A DNA stretch of 11,009 nt from Oligoflexaceae bacterium (GTDB taxonomy: Bacteria > Bdellovibrionota_B > Oligoflexia > Oligoflexales > Oligoflexaceae), in NCBI GenBank assembly GCA_947474445.1, contig CANJJY010000115.1:1-11009 (forward strand), read 5' to 3'. A program made the position numbers and the translations under genes. Positions 7,232 to 11,009 of the stretch are shown piece by piece (position 1 is the stretch's first letter; each line of letters starts with the position of its first letter). The notes beneath the pieces were generated by a model that saw only the letters and a program-made list of their open reading frames with translations, was not told the origin of the DNA and searched no databases.

Positions 7232-8176
7232 ATGCAACGGATTCATAGACCTAAGATCGCCAACAACATTCTTGAAACCATCGGCAACACCCCTCTCGTG
7301 CGTTTGAACAAGTTGGCCGCTGGCCTGCCCGGCGAGATACTCCTGAAACTCGAGTATTTCAATCCGCTCTCGAGCGTCAAAGACCGCATCGGTGTCGCGA
7401 TGATAGAAGCCGCGGAAGCAGCTGGCAAGCTCAAGCCGGGCATGACCATCATCGAGCCGACGAGCGGCAACACCGGCATCGGTCTGGCCTTCGTCGCGGC
7501 GCAAAAAGGCTATCGTCTGATCTTGGCGATGCCCGAGACGATGAGCATCGAGCGCCGCAAAATGCTCAAGGGTCTGGGAGCCGAGATCGTCCTCACGCCA
7601 GGGGACAAAGGCATGAAAGGCGCGATCGCACGCGCCGAAGAAATTCTGGCTGAAAATCCCAACTACTTTATGCCCCAGCAGTTCAAAAACCAAGCCAACG
7701 TCGAGGTCCACAAGCGCACGACAGCTCTTGAAATCTGGGAAGACACAGATGGTCGCGTCGATTATCTCGTCTCGGGAGTCGGCACCGGCGGAACGATTAC
7801 CGGCGTCGCATCTGTCATCAAAAAGCTGAAACCCAGCTTTAAAGCCATCGCGGTCGAGCCCAAAGATTCGCCCGTGCTCTCGGGTGGCCAGCCAGGCCCG
7901 CACAAGATCCAAGGCATTGGTGCCGGCTTCGTTCCCGACATCGTTCAGCGCGATTTGATCGACGAGGTCATCAAGGTATCGAACGAAGAATCGGGCGTGT
8001 GGGCGCGGCGTGCGGCTAAGGAAGAAGGGATTTTCTGCGGCATTTCCTCGGGCGCGGCCATCGCAGCGGCTGTGCAGGTCGCGGCGCGGCCTGAGGCGAA
8101 GGGCAAGTTGATTGTGGCCGTGATTCCGAGTACGGGTGAACGCTATCTTTCAACCTGGTTATTCGAAGACGCCTGA
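7232..8176 (+). CDS. cysK: cysteine synthase A (O-acetylserine sulfhydrylase)
   Basis: PLP enzyme that combines O-acetylserine with sulfide to make L-cysteine, the last step of the pathway in this operon. From the ATG at 7232 it is 314 aa. TIGNTPLVRLNKL opens the fold. Lys50 in PLSSVKDRIG is the Schiff-base lysine. TSGNTG (77-82) is the substrate loop. GTGGT (184-188) binds the PLP phosphate, and GISSGAA near the C-terminus carries the serine that contacts the pyridine nitrogen. An upstream in-frame GTG at 7220 would add four residues, but GGAG (7222-7225) with 6 nt spacing supports the ATG. It lies 14 nt after cysE, whose C-terminal DGDGI peptide could bind this protein's active site. It is the last gene of the operon; a hairpin region follows. 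Confidence 0.97.
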   Translation: MQRIHRPKIANNILETIGNTPLVRLNKLAAGLPGEILLKLEYFNPLSSVKDRIGVAMIEAAEAAGKLKPGMTIIEPTSGNTGIGLAFVAAQKGYRLILAMPETMSIERRKMLKGLGAEIVLTPGDKGMKGAIARAEEILAENPNYFMPQQFKNQANVEVHKRTTALEIWEDTDGRVDYLVSGVGTGGTITGVASVIKKLKPSFKAIAVEPKDSPVLSGGQPGPHKIQGIGAGFVPDIVQRDLIDEVIKVSNEESGVWARRAAKEEGIFCGISSGAAIAAAVQVAARPEAKGKLIVAVIPSTGERYLSTWLFEDA

Positions 8177-8257
8177 GCGAGAGTAGAGGGAGATGCAAGT
8201 CGAAGGAGATTTGGAAGCGTTCCGTCTCGACTTTCATCTCTCACCAAGAATCCATGC
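8177..8257 (+). other. structured spacer after cysK: long imperfect hairpin
   Basis: Non-coding DNA. GAGATGCAAGTCGA (8190-8203) pairs with TCGACTTTCATCTC (8227-8240) at 13 of 14 positions, and the loop contains a second small hairpin, GGAA-GCG-TTCC (8213-8223). A further 5-bp stem, CCAAG (8244-8248) with CTTGG (8257-8261), begins right after. None is followed by a T-tract, so this is not a classical rho-independent terminator. It may protect the 3' end of the operon message or be a degenerate repeat. Confidence 0.45.
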
Positions 8258-8286
8258 TTGGAAGCTCTACAAAACACAGCTAAAGT
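8258..8286 (+). promoter_or_regulatory. candidate sigma-70-like promoter for the nucleotidyltransferase/HEPN pair
   Basis: TTGGAA (8258-8263) and TAAAGT (8281-8286) are separated by 17 nt and each matches the consensus at four of six positions. The -10 box lies 35 nt before the GTG start of the first gene. The -35 box falls in the 3' arm of the CCAAG/CTTGG hairpin. The match is modest and found by eye. Confidence 0.35.
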
Positions 8287-8321
8287 AGAAACGACGAACC
8301 CACTGCAGCTATGAGAATTCC

Positions 8322-8618
8322 GTGACCATCGAAGATTTCGTCCTTAAATTGGCTCGCGACATCCTGCATTCTGAACGCGTGCTTATTTTTGGCTCACGCG
8401 CGCGTAGAACCAATCATCCTCGATCCGACTATGACTTCGCGATTGACGCACCCCATGCGACCCCTGAACAGTGGGCGACTTTCTGTGATCGAATTGAAAA
8501 CGATGCGCCTAGCCTTTGCAAAGTGGATCTCGTATGGCTGCAAAGTCCACTCGATTCTCGATTACGAGAACGCATCGAAAAGGAAGGAGTCAAACTCGAT
8601 GATACAGACCCTGGATGA
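8322..8618 (+). CDS. minimal nucleotidyltransferase (MNT; HI0073/MntA-like)
   Basis: A 98-aa stand-alone nucleotidyltransferase of the DNA-polymerase-beta fold. The active-site signature is GSRARRTNHPRSDYDFAID: Gly24-Ser25, then Asp36 and Asp38, with the probable third metal-binding carboxylate Asp69 in KVDLVW. Two-gene modules of MNT plus a HEPN-like partner are known; in MntA/HepT pairs the MNT protein inactivates the toxin by adding AMP to a tyrosine. Here the partner follows with a 20-nt overlap. The start is a GTG at 8322 with only a weak purine-rich site; the ATG at 8311 runs into a stop after four codons. GSRARR replaces the commoner GSxARG, a small departure. The catalytic fold is clear; an antitoxin role is inferred from the neighbour. 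Confidence 0.82.
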   Translation: MTIEDFVLKLARDILHSERVLIFGSRARRTNHPRSDYDFAIDAPHATPEQWATFCDRIENDAPSLCKVDLVWLQSPLDSRLRERIEKEGVKLDDTDPG

Positions 8619-9003
8619 AAGATTTGCAAATAATCTTGATAATTTTTCACGTACGATCTCAGCCTTGAGCGATTCGGTGAAGGCTCCTATTTTGGAGAAG
8701 CGTGACTTAAGCGGGATCATCAAAGATTTTGAACTAGCCTACGAGCTATCGTGGAAATCCCTTAAAACCTACCTAGAACTCCAGGGCCACCAGCCGACCT
8801 CGGCCCGTTCGGTCTTTAAAGAGGCTTATGCGCTGTCTTACATTCACAATGAAGATGTCTGGTTGCGGATGATCAAAGACAGAAACGAAACTGTCCACAC
8901 TTATAACGAAGCCTTTGCCAGGGCGATGACCGAACGCATCATAAAGGACTACGCCCCAACTCTGATAGCGCTTCTTGATTTTCTGAAACTGAAAACGGCC
9001 TAG
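8599..9003 (+). CDS. HI0074/HepT-like HEPN-type partner of the nucleotidyltransferase
   Basis: A 134-aa mostly helical protein. FELAYELSWKSLKTYLELQG (44-63) is characteristic of the HI0074-like 'nucleotidyltransferase substrate-binding' family. RNETVHTY (95-102) is the R-x4-H-x-Y motif of HEPN RNases such as HepT, with Tyr102 where HepT is AMPylated. It could be a toxin RNase silenced by the upstream enzyme, or a non-toxic binding partner as first proposed for HI0073/HI0074; sequence alone does not decide. The ATG at 8599 has AAGGAG (8584-8589) 9 nt upstream; a longer frame from a TTG at 8389 only mirrors the MNT gene. The stop TAG is the first three bases of the adjoining inverted-repeat element, so the natural C-terminus may have been slightly altered by insertion. 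Confidence 0.82.
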   Translation: MIQTLDERFANNLDNFSRTISALSDSVKAPILEKRDLSGIIKDFELAYELSWKSLKTYLELQGHQPTSARSVFKEAYALSYIHNEDVWLRMIKDRNETVHTYNEAFARAMTERIIKDYAPTLIALLDFLKLKTA

Positions 9004-9128
9004 TGCCTTGATCCAGAGGATCTGAGGCAAGGCGCCGCCGAGAGAGGCGCACGGAGTTGGTTCCTAGCAATGAGTACGCCGACCGAAAGCGGGAACGCAG
9101 CCCTCAGATTCTCTGGGCCGAGGCACTA
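9001..9128. repeat. 128-bp palindromic element with 28-nt imperfect terminal inverted repeats (MITE- or REP-like)
   Basis: The left arm (9001-9028) starts TAGTGCCTTGATCCAGAG and the right arm (9101-9128) is its inverted copy. The arms agree at 23 of 28 positions. In RNA three of the five differences would be G-U pairs, leaving two mismatches. The 72-nt centre has its own hairpin, GCGCC (9032-9036) with GGCGC (9046-9050). Both ends are TA, which fits TA target-site duplication by IS630/Tc1-mariner-type non-autonomous elements. No transposase frame is inside. A structured transcript end, or a cruciform, is an alternative. Whether other copies exist in the genome cannot be seen here. Confidence 0.6.
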
Positions 9129-9263
9129 GAGCATATCTCCGTCGTCAGTAGCCCTCTTGTGAGCAGACGAAATCGTCGCATAAGTCAGAAAGAGGGAAGC
9201 GCCAATTCCTGCGAAGCTCATCAAAAACCTCTGTGCCTGATCCGACATTGATTTAAAGGCCAT
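9126..9263 (-). CDS. possible 45-aa small membrane protein or gene remnant
   Basis: On the minus strand an ATG at 9263 opens 45 codons, ending at TAG (9128-9126), the right end of the inverted-repeat element. The peptide begins MAFKSMSDQAQRFLM, continues with a hydrophobic run, roughly SFAGIGASLFLTYATISSA (about 16-34), and ends in a charged KRATDDGDML tail. This is the layout of a single-pass small protein. No good ribosome site precedes the ATG. The frame is open upstream for only a few more codons before a stop, so it could also be the C-terminal fragment of a decayed gene joined by a frameshift to the minus-strand frame at 9221-9487. I do not recognise a family. Confidence 0.25.
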   Translation of the reverse strand: MAFKSMSDQAQRFLMSFAGIGASLFLTYATISSAHKRATDDGDML

Positions 9264-9489
9264 AAGGCCTGATTCATTTGCATCCTGAATATTCCTCTAT
9301 CCTCTGCACGAAAAAAATTTTTGATGCGACGATCAGCTTCGTTCCTTCGCTGACTTTCGTCGTCGACTAGGTTGATCGTTGGATTTGCGTAAGGATTTAA
9401 AACCAGACCTTGCAAGTTCTCTGAATAGAAAATACAAGTTCGACAGTTTTCAAAATTTTTTTTAGTTTGGTATCGCTGTGGGGGCACAC
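9264..9489. other. AT-rich spacer upstream of the glutathione S-transferase
   Basis: No convincing gene is seen. It contains two AT tracts, A7T5 near 9311-9322 and A4T8 near 9452-9463. A minus-strand frame (9487-9221) is open for 88 codons but matches nothing I recognise. Candidate promoter boxes for the next gene are TTGCAA (9410-9415) with TACAAG (9433-9438) at 17-nt spacing, and TCGACA (9440-9445) with TAGTTT (9463-9468), also 17 nt. Neither is strong. The transferase has only a G-rich GTGGGGG stretch as a ribosome site. Confidence 0.3.
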
Positions 9490-10170
9490 ATGAAGCTTTA
9501 CGTTGATCCTATTACAGTCAACTGTCGCAAGGTCTTGGCGGGATTTCACTTGCTCGACGTCGACTTTGAACTAGTTCATGTTGACTACTTTAAATCCGAA
9601 CAAAAAGATCCGAGCTATCTGCGTATCAATCCGAACGCCACCTTGCCCGCGCTCGTCGATGGCGAGTTGGTGCTCTGGGAATCGAATGCCATTTTGCAAT
9701 ACGCAGCCGACAAAGTCGAAAAATACCAGGCCTATCCTCAGGACCTGCGCAGACGTGCCGACATCAATCGCTGGCTGCTCTGGGAGTCATCGAGCTGGTT
9801 CCCGAGCTGCTATGTTTATCTCGTCGAAAATTGCGTCAAACCTCTTTTGAGTCAAACAGCTGATGATGCCGTCTTGCAGGCTCAGGCTGCCAACTTTCAC
9901 AAGCTGGCCGGCATTCTCGATGCGCGTCTGAGTGAAAGTCCATGGGTCTGCGGCGATCAACCGACGATCGCCGATATCGCTCTCGCGGCTCCCCTGCACC
10001 TGCATCCCTATCAGCAGCTGCCACTCGCCCCCTATCCCCATCTGCGCCGTTGGATGACAGAAGGCGTCGAGAAGTTGCCCTGCTGGGAAGCCACCTACGT
10101 GGGACCAGGCTTTACCTTGACGCGACAGGCGCCTCAGGCTGAATCGATGGCGGCGAGCGCTTCGCTTTAA
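9490..10170 (+). CDS. glutathione S-transferase family protein
   Basis: A cytosolic GST-fold protein of 226 aa. The N-terminal thioredoxin-like domain (about 1-80) begins MKLYVDPITVNCRKVLAGF. It contains the cis-proline region NPNATLPAL (47-55) and WESNAI (63-68), where Glu64-Ser65 contact the glutathione gamma-glutamyl group. The helical C-terminal domain has the conserved DQPTIADIALA N-capping segment. The N-terminal catalytic position could be Thr9, Asn11 or Cys12 in PITVNCRK, so the reaction type (conjugation, dehalogenation, disulfide reduction) cannot be assigned. I use the ATG at 9490, which gives the normal GST start; an in-frame GTG at 9478 would add four residues. It ends 21 nt before a CmcJ-like gene that has its own ribosome site, suggesting a two-gene transcript. 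The substrate is unknown. Confidence 0.88.
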   Translation: MKLYVDPITVNCRKVLAGFHLLDVDFELVHVDYFKSEQKDPSYLRINPNATLPALVDGELVLWESNAILQYAADKVEKYQAYPQDLRRRADINRWLLWESSSWFPSCYVYLVENCVKPLLSQTADDAVLQAQAANFHKLAGILDARLSESPWVCGDQPTIADIALAAPLHLHPYQQLPLAPYPHLRRWMTEGVEKLPCWEATYVGPGFTLTRQAPQAESMAASASL

Positions 10171-10191
10171 TTCATTTGTTTAGGAACGACG

Positions 10192-11009
10192 ATGCAAACC
10201 TTTGAATCGGTGACAGCCACCCTCAATTATACCGTCGATAATGGACGTCCACTGGATTACTACTTCTACGATCCGGAGCCCGGTGTCGAACTCAATCCTC
10301 CCGGTACCGACTTAAAAGAAGTCACGATCTGGAACGGCTGGCCGCGGGTTGAAGAATTTCATTTGGACGTGCAAGGTTTTGCTCTGCGCCCTTTTACAGC
10401 GCCTTTTACCGCCTATGACGATGATGCGGCCTTGCGGGCCGTCTTCTATCAACAGGTCATCGACTTTGTCAAAGCCGAGACGGGAGCTTCGCGGGTCGAA
10501 ATCTTCGATCACACCGTGCGCAAGCGCCTGCCCGCCGACCTCAGCGTACAGACGACCGTTCAACGGCCCGCTGTCCTCCTGGTGCACAGCGATTACACCG
10601 TGCGTTCGGGACCTCAGCGGGTGCGTGACATCCTACCGAATGAGGCGGAGCGTTTGCTGTCGGGTCGCGTAGCTTTTTACAACGTGTGGAAGCCGCTCTA
10701 CGAAACGGTCGAAGAGCTACCTCTCGCGATGTGCGATGCGACGACGGCAGACCCTGGCGATATGCTCGTCATGGAACTCAAGTATCGGGAACGGACCGGA
10801 GAGATCTATGTGATGCGGCATGCGGCCAGCCATCGTTGGTATTACTTCCCGCGGATGGAGGCGAACCAGGCTCTCCTCTTGAAGACCTACGATTCGGCCG
10901 AAGACGGTCGGGCGCGCTTCATGGGCCATACCGCCTTTGAGGATCCCTACACCGCACCGAACGCGCGGAAGCGCGAGAGTATCGAAGTCCGGACCATGGC
11001 TTTTTTTGA
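10192..11009 (+). CDS. CmcJ/NvfI-family putative non-heme iron oxygenase, 3' end cut by window edge
   Basis: An open frame of 272 codons from the ATG at 10192 to the window edge, with no stop. AGGA (10182-10185) lies 6 nt upstream. The family, named after cephamycin CmcJ and fungal NvfI/AsqI-like enzymes, is recognised from ordered motifs. These are VEIFDHTVRKR (102-112), VHSDYT (131-136), FYNVWKPL (162-169), YYFPRMEANQALLLKTYDS (217-235), GHTAFEDP (245-252) and RESIEVR (261-267). His132-x-Asp134 and a later histidine, probably His246, are plausible iron ligands. Members oxidise diverse small molecules or assist methyl transfer; the substrate here cannot be inferred. The family usually ends a few residues after the ESIEVR block, so only a few codons are probably missing. 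Its partner appears to be the GST just upstream. Confidence 0.83.
   Translation, partial: MQTFESVTATLNYTVDNGRPLDYYFYDPEPGVELNPPGTDLKEVTIWNGWPRVEEFHLDVQGFALRPFTAPFTAYDDDAALRAVFYQQVIDFVKAETGASRVEIFDHTVRKRLPADLSVQTTVQRPAVLLVHSDYTVRSGPQRVRDILPNEAERLLSGRVAFYNVWKPLYETVEELPLAMCDATTADPGDMLVMELKYRERTGEIYVMRHAASHRWYYFPRMEANQALLLKTYDSAEDGRARFMGHTAFEDPYTAPNARKRESIEVRTMAFF

Noticed and set aside
8016..8237. 73-codon minus-strand frame over the end of cysK
   Set aside because: It is antisense to a well-supported conserved gene and Pro/Arg-rich, as expected of a shadow frame.
8389..8598. HEPN-like protein extended upstream to a TTG at 8389
   Set aside because: The extra 70 residues are a frame-shifted reading of the nucleotidyltransferase gene. 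The ATG at 8599 has a good ribosome site.
9057..9251. 64-codon plus-strand frame through the repeat
   Set aside because: It starts at TTG inside the palindrome without a ribosome site, and its sequence is dictated by the inverted repeat.
9221..9487. 88-codon minus-strand frame as a complete gene
   Set aside because: It has a GTG start, no recognisable domain and overlap with the start region of the transferase. I mention it only as a possible remnant.
1..11009. CRISPR array, tRNA, rRNA or insertion-sequence transposase
   Set aside because: I found no spaced direct repeats, no cloverleaf-like sequence, no rRNA-like segments and no transposase motifs. The single inverted-repeat element has no coding capacity.

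Overview
The window reads as a chromosomal segment of a Gram-negative bacterium with a fairly GC-rich genome. The genes are tightly packed, have good Shine-Dalgarno sites and all lie on the + strand. The gene families fit Pseudomonadota or a related Gram-negative phylum. Nothing here fixes the genus, and I do not name one.

Region 1 (190-8176) is an eight-gene sulfate-to-cysteine operon with almost no intergenic space: uroporphyrinogen-III methyltransferase (cobA), a Met8/CysG-N type precorrin-2 dehydrogenase, sulfite reductase hemoprotein (cysI), a [4Fe-4S] APS-reductase type cysH, ATP sulfurylase (cysD, cysN), an EpsC-type serine acetyltransferase (cysE) and O-acetylserine sulfhydrylase (cysK). 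CysDN make APS, CysH reduces it to sulfite, and CysI reduces sulfite to sulfide. The first two genes make the siroheme that CysI needs. CysE and CysK place the sulfide on O-acetylserine to give cysteine. No functional APS kinase (cysC) and no flavoprotein subunit (cysJ) lie in the window. The iron-sulfur cysteines of CysH explain why a kinase is dispensable. The CysN C-terminus looks like a degenerate, P-loop-less remnant of a fused kinase domain. CysE ends in Gly-Asp-Gly-Ile, the same ending as E. coli CysE, which docks in CysK.

Region 2 (8177-9489) is accessory and looks less GC-rich. After a structured spacer comes a two-gene minimal nucleotidyltransferase/HEPN-like module (HI0073/HI0074 or MntA/HepT type). 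Immediately behind it is a 128-bp palindromic element with 28-nt imperfect terminal inverted repeats bounded by TA. Its terminal TAG forms the stop codon of the HEPN-like gene. On the other side it forms the stop of a small minus-strand frame with a membrane-like segment. The remaining spacer is AT-rich and shows no convincing gene.

Region 3 (9490-11009) holds a glutathione S-transferase and, 21 bases later, a CmcJ/NvfI-family putative iron oxygenase that runs off the right edge of the window. The two are probably co-transcribed. I saw no tRNA, rRNA, CRISPR array, insertion-sequence transposase or confident rho-independent terminator.
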